A program made the translations under genes and the position numbers. A stretch of 64,000 bases of DNA from Ilyomonas sp965199845 (GTDB lineage: Bacteria; Bacteroidota; Bacteroidia; Chitinophagales; Chitinophagaceae). The notes below the pieces were generated by a model. It saw only the letters and a list, made by a program, of their open reading frames with translations, had not been told where the DNA came from and searched no databases. Shown here piece by piece: positions 42,803-51,466 of the stretch (positions are counted from its first letter, which is position 1; each line of letters begins with the position of its first letter). The stretch spans positions 558,001 through 622,000 of the forward strand of contig CBDATZ010000054.1 of NCBI GenBank assembly GCA_965199845.1, written 5' to 3'.

Positions 42803-44779
42803 ATGTTAATAGGACTTAATAATGTAACCTTTGAATTTGGTGCGCGTGTGATTGTTCAGGAAGCAACCTGGCATATTCATCCCGGAGAAAGAATTGGTTT
42901 GATTGGTTACAATGGTACCGGAAAATCTACTTTGCTCAAAGTATTGGTGGGCGAATACACACCTTCGGAAGGAACGGTGGAACGCGGCAGAGGCGTTACC
43001 ATTGGTTATTTGCATCAGGACTTGTTAAGTTTTGATACCAACGATTCTATTCGCGAAGTGGCAATGGGCGCATTTGAAAGAGTGAAGCAATTAGAAAAGG
43101 AAATCGAAACCATTGGTACTGAGCTTGAGAAAACGGGCGATGAAAAACTGCTGGAACAATATACCGATAAGCTTCACGAAATGGAAGTGCTTGGCGGTTA
43201 CGAAATTGAGCATAAAACAGAAGAAGTTTTGCAAGGTCTTGGTTTTGAAAACGAGCAATTGGGCAAGCCGTACAAAGAGTTTAGCGGCGGCTGGCGCATG
43301 CGCGTTTTATTAGCCAAAATGATTCTTCAGCAACCGGATGTTTTATTGCTCGATGAACCGACAAATCACCTGGATTTGCCTTCTATCGAATGGCTTGAAA
43401 AATACCTGATACATTATGCCGGAAGCGTGGTAATTGTAAGCCACGATAAGTATTTTTTAAACCGCATGGTAAATAAGATTGTTGAACTGTATCAACAGGA
43501 ACTGCATATTTACAGCGGCAATTATGAATATTACGAAAAGGAAAAAGAGATACGTGTTGAAATGCAGCAACGCGCCTTCGAAAATCAGCAGGATTATATA
43601 CGCCAGCAGGAACGTTTCATAGAACGTTTCAGAAGCAAAGCCAGCAAAGCAGCGGCGGCGCAAAGTGCCATCAAGCGTTTGGATAAATTAGATCGCATTG
43701 AAAATGTTGAAATCGAACGACCGAATCTTCGCATCAATTTCCAGGTTGACAAACAACCCGGAAGAGTGTTGACAACATTGAAAGATGTATCGAAAAGCTT
43801 TGGCAAATTAGACATTGTTCAAAAGACAAGTGCAGAAATTGACCGTGGTGATAAAATTGCTTTGATTGGTGCTAATGGCAAAGGCAAATCAACGTTGTTG
43901 CGCATCATCGGCGGCACGGATAGCAACTTTGAAGGCGAACGGGTTTGGGGACATAATGTAGATGAAAGTTTCTACGCCCAGCACCAGTTGGAAGCGCTGA
44001 ACATCAACAATACGGTTCTGGAAGAAATGCAGGAATGCAGAAGCGGAAAAACAGAAATGGAACTGCGTTCTTTATTGGGTTGTTTTCTTTTTAGTGGTGA
44101 TGATGTTGAAAAGAAAATCCGCCTGTTAAGCGGCGGCGAAAAAGCACGTGTGGCTTTGGCAAAAGTCATTGTTAGTAAAGCGAATTTTCTTTTGCTTGAT
44201 GAGCCGACGAACCACTTAGACATGCACAGCGTTGAGCTTCTTACTGATGCATTAAACAAGTACGAAGGCAGCATTATTTTTGTTAGCCACGACCGTTATT
44301 TTATTTCCAACGCAGCCAATAAAATCTGGGAAATTGTTGATCATGAAATCAAAGAATTTAAAGGCACTTACCAGGAATATGTAGAGTGGAAAGAACGGAT
44401 GAGTAAACTAAAAGCATCCGAAGAAAAAAAGACTTCTGAAGGCACCCAAAAAGAAACGGATAACAAGAAGGATGAAGTTGTAAACAAGCCGGTTAATCAA
44501 CCAAAACAAAATACATCTTTATCAAACGAACAACAGAAAGAACTTCAAAAATTGCAGAAGCAATTCAGCAAAACAGAATCGGAATTAGAGAAAATAAAAA
44601 GCCATCAGCAACAGGTAGAATTAGATATGGCTGCACCAGGTGTTTATGCTGATAAAAATAAGTTTTTACAATTGGAAAATGAGCATAAGAACAATCTTGT
44701 AAAGATCAATTTGATGAATAAAGAGTACGAACAGTTATTTGAAAAAATTCTTGATATGGAAGCGCAACTGCAAAACTGA
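42803..44779 (+). CDS. ABC-F family ATPase
   Basis: 658 residues without membrane helices. Two ABC domains: the first with Walker A GYNGTGKSTLL near residue 36, signature EFSGGWRMR and Walker B VLLLDEPTNHLDL; the second with GANGKGKSTLL near residue 355, LLSGGEKARV and FLLLDEPTNHLDM. The linker between them (EMQQRAFENQQDYIRQQERF) is the ABC-F coiled coil, and a C-terminal coiled coil follows a Lys/Thr-rich hinge at about 530-570. ABC-F proteins act on ribosomes as translation factors or resistance proteins; which type this is cannot be decided here. Confidence 0.95.
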   Translation: MLIGLNNVTFEFGARVIVQEATWHIHPGERIGLIGYNGTGKSTLLKVLVGEYTPSEGTVERGRGVTIGYLHQDLLSFDTNDSIREVAMGAFERVKQLEKEIETIGTELEKTGDEKLLEQYTDKLHEMEVLGGYEIEHKTEEVLQGLGFENEQLGKPYKEFSGGWRMRVLLAKMILQQPDVLLLDEPTNHLDLPSIEWLEKYLIHYAGSVVIVSHDKYFLNRMVNKIVELYQQELHIYSGNYEYYEKEKEIRVEMQQRAFENQQDYIRQQERFIERFRSKASKAAAAQSAIKRLDKLDRIENVEIERPNLRINFQVDKQPGRVLTTLKDVSKSFGKLDIVQKTSAEIDRGDKIALIGANGKGKSTLLRIIGGTDSNFEGERVWGHNVDESFYAQHQLEALNINNTVLEEMQECRSGKTEMELRSLLGCFLFSGDDVEKKIRLLSGGEKARVALAKVIVSKANFLLLDEPTNHLDMHSVELLTDALNKYEGSIIFVSHDRYFISNAANKIWEIVDHEIKEFKGTYQEYVEWKERMSKLKASEEKKTSEGTQKETDNKKDEVVNKPVNQPKQNTSLSNEQQKELQKLQKQFSKTESELEKIKSHQQQVELDMAAPGVYADKNKFLQLENEHKNNLVKINLMNKEYEQLFEKILDMEAQLQN

Positions 44780-44967
44780 TTGAACAATGCAGTAAATAAA
44801 CCACTTCCATATTTTATTGTATCAGTGTTCATATACGCGCCGTTATTATAGTATGTTAGCGCTATCTCTGAAATAATCTGTTTTTATAGCTTCTCCCCTG
44901 CTTTATTTTATTGTGCTTGTGAGTTAATTATTTATGATCTAATATATTAAATATTGAATACAAAAAA

Positions 44968-45010
44968 TACTAAAATATTTAGTTTTATACTAAAAATATT
45001 AGTACATTTG
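44968..45010 (+). promoter_or_regulatory. promoter with two operator-like boxes
   Basis: Two near-palindromic 16-mers, TACTAAAATATTTAGT (44968-44983) and TACTAAAAATATTAGT (44988-45003), start exactly 20 bp apart, two helical turns. The second touches the -7 box TACATTTG at 45003-45010. A dimeric regulator binding both boxes would cover the promoter. This is the only promoter-like signal in the 560-bp gap before the beta-helix gene. Confidence 0.5.
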
Positions 45011-45031
45011 TGTAACAATAAGCCACTGCCA

Positions 45032-45271
45032 ATGCCCTTTCATAATCAACATAATACCCCCATTCATTATTCTTTTAGTTTAAAAAGAGTAATGAACTTT
45101 TTTTCTTACGAGCATCATAGAGGTGATGAAAAAAAGACAAAATTCAACCTGATAATTAATCAGACTATCGATTTACTACCGTCCAATGATCATTCAATAA
45201 AAAAATACAGATTTATTTATAAATTAAACTTATTACTGTATTACAAGACAACTGGATTTATACCTCCATAA
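45032..45271 (+). CDS. possible 79-residue basic protein
   Basis: ATG at 45032, about 15 bases after the expected start of transcription from the TACATTTG box; ends TAA at 45269-45271. Sequence is polar and basic (SFSLKRVMNFFSYEHHRGDE and KKYRFIYKLNLLLYYK) with no recognised domain, and the base composition is very AT-rich, so the frame could be open by chance. A TTG-started version from 44954 would run through the operator boxes and is not credible. If real, it would share a transcript with the beta-helix gene. Confidence 0.3.
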   Translation: MPFHNQHNTPIHYSFSLKRVMNFFSYEHHRGDEKKTKFNLIINQTIDLLPSNDHSIKKYRFIYKLNLLLYYKTTGFIPP

Positions 45272-45339
45272 ACATGTTTTCAAACTTAACTCATCCTTAT
45301 TACATAGACCAATTACACAATAATTTTAAACCTTAATTT

Positions 45340-47316
45340 ATGCCTTTAACAGCAGATACAGTGTATTCAGTTAATAATATCAGTTCATTACAAAGTAATC
45401 CCGGTACAAGTACAATAAAAGAAGTTTTAGTATTAGGTTATTATACGCCGGGAGATGGTGGTGGCGGTACTTTTTATTGGGATGCTACTTCTACATCAAC
45501 ACCTGATGGCGTCTTCATTATACAAACTTCAGGAACTTCAACCGGAAGATGGAGAAGAGTAGAATCGAATGAAACAAATGAAATTAATATTTTATGGTAT
45601 GGTGCAAAAGGTGATGGCACAATCGATAATTCGACATTTGTAAGCAGTGCTATATATAAAGCAGTTGCTTTACAAAAGCCGTTATTGTTTCCTAAAGGTG
45701 TTTATTTAATTAACTCTACAATGCCCTTACCTGCTTATATTCATTTAAAAGGTGCCGGAATAGGATTTACAATTATAGAATACAACGACAAATGGGTATA
45801 TCCTATTTCTACAAATAACTTTATGTTTGAATCGGATGGTAACAGTTATATAGAAATAGAAGGTATTACATTTTCAGGTGTTCACACAACGCGAATCGAC
45901 GCATTTATTGGAATGAACAGTTATCCCAATCTCAACAGGCATATAAAAATTCATGATTGTGAGTTTAAAGATGCAAATGTGTTTGGCGCTATTGAAATGA
46001 ATGGAGTATATACAATAACCGGTAATACAGATGTGTATATACAGTACAATTATTTTCACGATCTTTATTTGAATACTGGTGTTGTTAAAGATGCTAACGG
46101 AGCAGTTACGAATCTAGGCACTCCATTACCTAATCCTAAAGGAGATAATTGGGAAAGTTTTAATTGCAATGGTATCGTATTAGGTCAGGTAACAAGAAAC
46201 TGTGATATTTCGTATAACAGGTTTGAGAACATAAGTAAAGACGGCATATTTGGGGAAGGGCAAGGAGTAGAAAATAACAAAGACAGCGGAAACGTGAATA
46301 TACACCATAATGTTTTTAATAATTGCTGGTTTCATGTAGAAATTAATGGTGATTATTTTAACTATAACACTACTATAGAAGCCAACTATTTTTATTGGCC
46401 CAGATGTAACGGAGGCTTTTGCGTATCAGTTGATGGTGTAAACATGAAAGTTGTAAAAAACTTTTTCTTTACACACGACAGATGCGCACTGGAATATACT
46501 TCTATAGGCGGTTCAATTGATGATAATACCTTTTATTTCAGTCCTTATACAACAGGAGAAGGATATGCAACTGATACAGCGGTAGCAAGCTTCCCAAGCA
46601 TGGCATTATATGGGTTTAGCAATACTGTATCTAATAATAAGCTTATTTATAATGGATACAGTGCAACGGGCACAATACCGAGAGGTATTGCAATAGTAGG
46701 ACCTAATACAGAAATATTGAACAATCCTAACCCACAACCCATCCAATATAATGGCAGCATTGTTACAATACAAAATAAAGTATCTACAGGATATCCAACA
46801 TGGTTTTATATTACCGACAATTATTTTGAGAACTGCCAGGGCAATCACATATTTTCTGATGCTTATGCTACAAACTTCTCTTATAATGTTTATATTAAAG
46901 GCAATATTATATCTAGCAGATACTTAAGAGAAAATCCTATTAGAATACTTGGTTACAAATGGATGATACAAGATAATACATTCGATTTTACAAATCCTGT
47001 TAGTGGCTCTTTTACATCTGGAAATATTGCCTGGGTTGATAACAGGCAGACTGACTATACAAACTCCTTAATAAAAGGAAATACAGTGCTTGGAAATGGC
47101 TGGGATTTTACAGACAACACAAAATATATTTCATATAATAACACTTACAAAGGAAGTAATAATATTGTGTATTTAAAATATCCTGCTCCTCCTGTAACGC
47201 AAACCCAAAGAACAACATTAACTGGTGAAGAAGGCATGCAGGTATATCAGACAGATGGTACAAAAGGGGTTTATCTGTTTACAAACGGTGCTTGGAAAAG
47301 AGTAGATTTGGTATAG
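45340..47316 (+). CDS. right-handed parallel beta-helix (pectate-lyase-like) protein without signal peptide
   Basis: 658 residues. Residues 30-85 (GYYTPGDGGGGTFYWDATST; TSGTSTGRWRRV) and NILWYGAKGDGTIDNSTF form the N-terminal cap and first coil of the pectate_lyase_3-like superfamily, as in phage tailspikes. The rest repeats short NxF/NYF turns (YNYFHDLYL, YNRFENISKDG, HHNVFNNCWFHVEING) of a beta-helix. The C-terminus (TGEEGMQVYQTDGTKGVYLF) resembles the end domain of tail or surface proteins. There is no signal peptide or type IX sorting domain. The gene is AT-rich compared with both neighbours, suggesting acquisition. Enzyme or adhesin cannot be decided. Confidence 0.8.
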   Translation: MPLTADTVYSVNNISSLQSNPGTSTIKEVLVLGYYTPGDGGGGTFYWDATSTSTPDGVFIIQTSGTSTGRWRRVESNETNEINILWYGAKGDGTIDNSTFVSSAIYKAVALQKPLLFPKGVYLINSTMPLPAYIHLKGAGIGFTIIEYNDKWVYPISTNNFMFESDGNSYIEIEGITFSGVHTTRIDAFIGMNSYPNLNRHIKIHDCEFKDANVFGAIEMNGVYTITGNTDVYIQYNYFHDLYLNTGVVKDANGAVTNLGTPLPNPKGDNWESFNCNGIVLGQVTRNCDISYNRFENISKDGIFGEGQGVENNKDSGNVNIHHNVFNNCWFHVEINGDYFNYNTTIEANYFYWPRCNGGFCVSVDGVNMKVVKNFFFTHDRCALEYTSIGGSIDDNTFYFSPYTTGEGYATDTAVASFPSMALYGFSNTVSNNKLIYNGYSATGTIPRGIAIVGPNTEILNNPNPQPIQYNGSIVTIQNKVSTGYPTWFYITDNYFENCQGNHIFSDAYATNFSYNVYIKGNIISSRYLRENPIRILGYKWMIQDNTFDFTNPVSGSFTSGNIAWVDNRQTDYTNSLIKGNTVLGNGWDFTDNTKYISYNNTYKGSNNIVYLKYPAPPVTQTQRTTLTGEEGMQVYQTDGTKGVYLFTNGAWKRVDLV

Positions 47317-47404
47317 AAATATAAAGAAATGTAATTCTTATTTTTTAATCAAATTGTTCTTGTAAGAATTATTGTTCTCAGTAACTTCTTTTAAAGTATT
47401 ACCT

Positions 47405-47440
47405 TATAAAAACCGGCAAAATATTTTGCCGGTTTTTATA
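47405..47440 (+). terminator. terminator of the beta-helix gene
   Basis: A 36-bp perfect palindrome centred between AAACCGGCAAAAT and ATTTTGCCGGTTT, flanked by A and T runs. Confidence 0.85.
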
Positions 47441-47547
47441 TTTCAAATAACCTCAGCTATTTTAGATTACTATAACTTCACGATGTCAATTCAATAAACA
47501 ATTCATAATAAACCATTGCCGTTTATAGTAGCATACAAATATCATCA

Positions 47548-48856
47548 ATGAATCACAAAACGATTGCTAACATTCTCTTTTTCTTCTTGTTGTCAGTATT
47601 CTTCATGTCTTCAGAAGTCACTTTTGCGCAACGCGAGCCGGATCAGATATTCATGAGCAATATTCATACGCCGCAGTTATTTCCCACCGGCAATCAGTAT
47701 GCATATCCGATAATATCTTTAGGTTCAGTTGGTGGCGTTGAACTGCATTTTGATGATTTTGATAACTATATAAAAACATACTATTATAGTTACCAGTTGT
47801 GCAATGCAGATTGGCAGCCGGTTGATTTAAGTCCGTTCGATTATATTGATGGGTTTTCGCAAAACAGGCTGGTGCAATATCGCCAGTCGTCTATTGCATT
47901 AACCAAGTATGTTCACTACATGGCTTCATTACCCGAAAGAAATTGTTTACCTAAAAAAAGCGGGAATTATTTACTGAAAGTCTTTTTAAATGGCGATACT
48001 TCCAAGCTCGCTTTTACACGACGACTTTTAATTGTTGATAACAAAATTTCGGTTGCTGCACAAATATTGCAACCGTTCAATACAGAACTTTTTAAAACAC
48101 ATCAAAAGGTTCAGTTTAGTATTGATGTTACTAAGCTGAACGTATTAAATCCGCAGCAACAGATTAAGGTGGTTGCTTTGCAAAATTATCGTTGGGATAA
48201 TGCGGTTACCGGCGCGCAGCCTGCTTTTATGCGTCAGAATGTTTATGAATATAACGGAGAAAAAGACTTTGTTTTTCCTGCGGGAAAAGAATATCGCTGG
48301 CTCGATTTGCGAAGCTTCCGTTATATGAGCGACCGCATTAAAACTATTAATCGCGATGTGCAACCGTACGATGTAATGGCGGCGCCCGATGGCGAGCGAA
48401 CCTCACAACGCTATATCTGGTACAGCGATTTAAACGGCTTTTATCAAATCAGTTGCACAGACGCCGACAATCCGTTCTGGCAGGGCGATTATGGCAATGT
48501 TCACTTCTTATTTGCACCCAATAATCGCCAGGCTTATGCTGGTAAAAATTTATACATCATGGGACAAATGACGAATTATAAATACAATTCGTCCACGCAA
48601 ATGATATGGAACGATAATCTGGGTGTGTATGAAGGAAATATGCTTTTAAAACAAGGATATTATACTTACTTGTTTGGCACAAAAGACGCTGAACAATGCG
48701 AAGATGATTTCGCAGATGAATGTTACCGAAGGCAATTACTGGGAAACTGAAAACGATTATACGATTCTCGTTTATTATCGTTCGTTCAGCGATAGAAGTG
48801 ATGAATTGATCGGTATCAAAACCATCAATTCCAGAGCTTCACGCGCGGGCTTATAA
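47548..48856 (+). pseudogene. DUF5103 / type IX secretion plug protein with a late frameshift
   Basis: The first frame codes for 400 residues with signal peptide (ANILFFFLLSVFFMSSEVTFAQ) and the DUF5103 pattern (ISLGSVGGVELHFDDFDNYIKTYYYSYQLCNADW; LVQYRQSSIALTKYVHY). It ends out of family at a stop at 48748-48750. The expected C-terminus (NVTEGNYWETENDYTILVYY, DELIGIKTINSR) continues in the next frame to 48856. Removing one base near 48690 joins GTKDAE to NAKMISQMN smoothly. Members of this family plug the SprA type IX translocon. A sequence error or a real mutation are both possible; the lost end is about 50 residues. Confidence 0.85.
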
Positions 48857-48861
48857 TTTTA

Positions 48862-48892
48862 CATTTGTTTTTTATTTCGCAACGCTTACTTT
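48862..48892 (+). promoter_or_regulatory. SRP RNA promoter
   Basis: TTTG at 48862-48865 and TACTTTTG at 48885-48892 are spaced by exactly 19 bp, a consensus Bacteroidota promoter placing the start at about 48898, the 5' end of the RNA stem. Confidence 0.75.
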
Positions 48893-48895
48893 TGC

Positions 48896-48994
48896 GGCTG
48901 GCAGGTCTTACACGACCAGCTCCTGTTGAATCCTCCCAGGGTCGGAAGGCAGCAAGAGTAGACGGTTGTAGCGGTGCGATGTGAGTAGCCTGCC
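48896..48994 (+). ncRNA. ffs: bacterial small signal recognition particle RNA (4.5S type)
   Basis: The ends pair (GGCAGG at 48898-48903 with CCTGCC at 48987-48992). The apical region carries the conserved Ffh-binding helix 8: CCCAGGGTCGGAAGGCAGCA, with GGAA tetraloop and the symmetric and asymmetric internal loops. A T-run directly follows the 3' end, so the outer stem doubles as terminator. It has a consensus promoter immediately upstream. It guides Ffh to signal sequences for co-translational targeting. Confidence 0.95.
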
Positions 48995-49097
48995 TTTTTT
49001 ATTTTATATTGTTAAAGGTCAATTTTCAATTTTCTCTCCCGTTTTATTACTTAATTTCAGTTTATAATTCAAATCAAAAACTTCGCTTTGCGAACAG

Positions 49098-49105
49098 TAC
49101 CTTTG
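49098..49105 (+). promoter_or_regulatory. -7 box TACCTTTG upstream of the transaldolase gene
   Basis: Matches TAnnTTTG, about 100 bases before the ATG, leaving a leader of roughly 95 bases. No -33 match at 19 bp. Confidence 0.4.
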
Positions 49106-49208
49106 TGTAAGGTTATTTCAAACAATAAACTTGGAAAGATTGTTGAATGTTGTTGTATAGTTAAAAGAACAAGTAAACAATCAATCATTACAACTAAAAA
49201 GAATTATA

Positions 49209-49865
49209 ATGAAGTTTTTTATTGACACGGCTAATCTTGACCAAATACGCGAAGCCAACGATTTGGGTATTTTAGATGGCGTTACCACCAATCCATCTCT
49301 TATGGCTAAGGAAGGCATTACCGGAAGAGATGCCATTATGAAACATTACGAAACCATTTGTGGTATTGTAGATGGCGATGTAAGTGCAGAAGTGATTTCT
49401 GTAAAATTTGATGATATTGTTGAGGAAGGAAAGAAATTAGCAGAAATTCACAAGAACATTGTAGTAAAAGTGCCGATGCTAAAAGATGGTATAAAAGCCA
49501 TCAAATGGTTTACCGACAATGGTATTCCAACCAACTGCACGCTTTGCTTTTCTGCCGGTCAGGCAATATTAGCCGCTAAAGCAGGTGCTCGTTACATTTC
49601 ACCATTTATTGGTCGTATTGATGACAGCGGCTGGGAAGGCGTACAACTCATTGAGCAGATTGTAAATATTTATACCATACAAGGTTACCAGACGCAGGTT
49701 TTGGCAGCTTCTATCCGTAATCCAAACCATATTATTCAGTGTGCTGAAGTTGGCGCTCATGTCATCACGTCGCCGCTTGAATCTATTTTAGGTTTATTAA
49801 AGCATCCGCTTACCGATATTGGATTAGCGAAGTTTCTGGAAGACGCTAAAAAGCTGAATCTCTGA
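49209..49865 (+). CDS. small transaldolase / fructose-6-phosphate aldolase family protein
   Basis: 218 residues, the length of the TalC/FSA group. MKFFIDTANLDQIREANDLGILDGVTTNPSLMAKEG is the family's N-terminal signature; the Schiff-base lysine lies in NIVVKVPMLKDGIKA, and SAGQAILAAKAGARYISPFIGRIDD follows. Proteins of this group act either as transaldolases or as F6P aldolases, and motifs do not separate them. A transketolase gene 7 kb away makes a pentose-phosphate role plausible. Confidence 0.93.
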   Translation: MKFFIDTANLDQIREANDLGILDGVTTNPSLMAKEGITGRDAIMKHYETICGIVDGDVSAEVISVKFDDIVEEGKKLAEIHKNIVVKVPMLKDGIKAIKWFTDNGIPTNCTLCFSAGQAILAAKAGARYISPFIGRIDDSGWEGVQLIEQIVNIYTIQGYQTQVLAASIRNPNHIIQCAEVGAHVITSPLESILGLLKHPLTDIGLAKFLEDAKKLNL

Positions 49866-49880
49866 TGAGAAATAGATTTC

Positions 49881-49921
49881 AAACAAAAACAGCAGGCAAA
49901 AATTGCCTGCTGTTTTTGTTT
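49881..49921 (+). terminator. terminator of the transaldolase gene
   Basis: Perfect 18-bp stem (core AACAGCAGGCA / TGCCTGCTGTT) with a 5-base loop and T-rich 3' arm. Confidence 0.9.
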
Positions 49922-49935
49922 GCGCATGAAGCAGT

Positions 49936-50020
49936 AATACATTTTTCAGGTTACCAGCGACAGTGCTCCGATTGAACATCGTTGCGACGCTCCGTTCAAG
50001 GTTCTGTTATTAATTGAGCA
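49936..50020 (+). repeat. 85-bp dispersed intergenic repeat, copy B
   Basis: Same length and layout as copy A at 32379: AATAC start, CTCCGATTGAACATCGTTGC at 49966 on, GACGCTCCGTTCAAGG, and AATTGAGCA end. 52 of 55 bases identical to copy A over 49966-50020. It lies in a convergent gap, as copy A does. Confidence 0.85.
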
Positions 50021-50033
50021 ATCCAGTTATTCT

Positions 50034-50438
50034 TTATTTATTTCTTCGCTTTTTACTTTTCATTTCATTCATAATTTCATCTTCTGTTTTCAATCGCTCG
50101 TCATCAGGTCTTTGCTTCAGGTAAATGGTAATTGTTTTTTGTAAGGAAGGATTCTTTTTTAACTGAACTGTTACTGTAACAAATTTCTTATCAAAAGAAG
50201 GATCAAACATCAGGTTATTTCCAATCCATTTACCATCAGAAGAAGAAAATAAAACCTGCGTAGTATCTAACGGTAAATAATGTCCGTTGCTAAGCAATCC
50301 ATCAACATTAATGTAATTATAAACGCCTTTCTTTAAACTGTCTGTATATAAATGAAAATAAATGCTGTCAATCTTTTGCGCATCCGCTTTTGTATGCAAC
50401 AGGCAAATCATCAGGCAAATAAAAACAACAAATTTCAT
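50034..50438 (-). CDS. hypothetical secreted protein
   Basis: 134 residues from the ATG at 50438, with a signal peptide (MKFVVFICLMICLLHTKADAQ). The mature part is about 110 residues with a beta-rich look (YFHLYTDSLKKGVYNYINVDGLL; FVTVTVQLKKNPSLQKTITIYLK) and a charged tail with KSKKRRNK. The pattern of a small Ig-like periplasmic domain recurs in this phylum, but I recognise no named family. It follows the SDR gene on the same... opposite side of a hairpin at 50489, so it is probably a separate transcript or read-through. Confidence 0.7.
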   Translation of the reverse strand: MKFVVFICLMICLLHTKADAQKIDSIYFHLYTDSLKKGVYNYINVDGLLSNGHYLPLDTTQVLFSSSDGKWIGNNLMFDPSFDKKFVTVTVQLKKNPSLQKTITIYLKQRPDDERLKTEDEIMNEMKSKKRRNK

Positions 50439-50488
50439 CACACAAGTTTAGAATAAGATACAATAGAAGCAAATAAGTTTAGGTGTAA

Positions 50489-50524
50489 AAATAAAAAGCC
50501 CCGCTTTTGCAGGGCTTTTTATTT
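50489..50524 (-). terminator. terminator of the SDR gene
   Basis: Stem AAATAAAAAGCCC / GGGCTTTTTATTT with a 10-base loop. The 3' arm overlaps the SDR stop codon (50523-50525), so transcription ends almost at the stop. On the minus strand a T-run continues. Confidence 0.85.
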
Positions 50525-51353
50525 ATGATGCGCTGGTATTCTTTTTCTTCATTTCTGCTGTATCACTTTCTTCCATGGTCTTTCGCATATTCGATGCGCC
50601 GGCTTGTTCAGGCATAATATTACTCATAGCGGCCTGTAATTTATTTTTAAAGCCAGAAATTATCTGGTTTTCGCCGGACATCAAAGCTTCGTAACCGTCT
50701 TTTGCCACGTCAGCCGGATCGTCCAATTTCATATCCTGCACCTGCTTTGTGTTGTCAGCTTCAGCTTTGTTAAAAAAGTCTGTATCTGTTGCACCGGGCA
50801 GCAAAGCTGTTATGGTAACGTTCGTGTCTTTTATTTCGTTAATAATGGCTTGCGTAAACGACTGTACATACGCTTTGGTGGCTGAATAAACAGCAAGTAA
50901 TGGTCCCGGCGTTTTAGAAGCCAAAGATGATAAATTGAGAATTTTACCTTCGTTACGCGCCACCATATCTTTTAAATATAATTTGGTAAGAACAGTAAGC
51001 GAAACAATGTTCAATTGAATAATATCAACATCTCTCTGCAAATCGTAATCTACAAATTTTCCATGCTGACCTTGCCCTGCATTGTTTACCAGTACGTTTA
51101 CAGTAATGCCTTTTTGTTTCACTTCATCATACAATTCTTCGGCTGCATTTGGCTCCATCAGGTCTTTCGAAATTGTATCTACCTTCACACCAAAACGTTG
51201 CGAAATTTCCTGTGAAGTCATCTTCAATTCATCTTCGTCGCGCGCCACAATCAGTAAGTTGTAGCCATCCTGCGCAAACAATTTTGCAAGTTCTCTTCCT
51301 ATGCCGCTGGTACCACCGGTAATTAACGCATATTGTGCATTTATGTTTTCCAT
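50523..51353 (-). CDS. SDR-family oxidoreductase
   Basis: 276 residues, classical short-chain dehydrogenase. NAD(P)-binding TGGTSGIGRELAKLFAQDG near the N-terminus, the ARDEDEL segment after beta-2 suggesting NADP preference, LVNNAGQG, and the catalytic YSATKAYVQSFTQA (YxxxK). A polar extension of about 25 residues ends the protein. The substrate is unknown; the sequence resembles DltE/YqjQ-like general SDRs. Confidence 0.92.
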   Translation of the reverse strand: MENINAQYALITGGTSGIGRELAKLFAQDGYNLLIVARDEDELKMTSQEISQRFGVKVDTISKDLMEPNAAEELYDEVKQKGITVNVLVNNAGQGQHGKFVDYDLQRDVDIIQLNIVSLTVLTKLYLKDMVARNEGKILNLSSLASKTPGPLLAVYSATKAYVQSFTQAIINEIKDTNVTITALLPGATDTDFFNKAEADNTKQVQDMKLDDPADVAKDGYEALMSGENQIISGFKNKLQAAMSNIMPEQAGASNMRKTMEESDTAEMKKKNTSAS

Positions 51354-51419
51354 ATATAAGTTATTTTATGGTGAAAGAGAATAAACATTGTGCCAATCAA
51401 ATCAATTATATAAATAAAA

Positions 51420-51444
51420 AAAGCCTCCTGTAACAAGAGGCTTT
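51420..51444 (-). terminator. terminator of the beta-barrel gene
   Basis: Stem AAAGCCTC / GAGGCTTT with a 9-base loop and a long T-run on the minus strand. Confidence 0.85.
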
Positions 51445-51466
51445 ATATCAATCTGATACAAACAAT

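Noticed and set aside
38967..48856. Programmed frameshifting as explanation of the broken genes
   Set aside because: No slippery heptamer followed by a stem is seen at 39060 or 48690, and these families are not known to use frameshifting.
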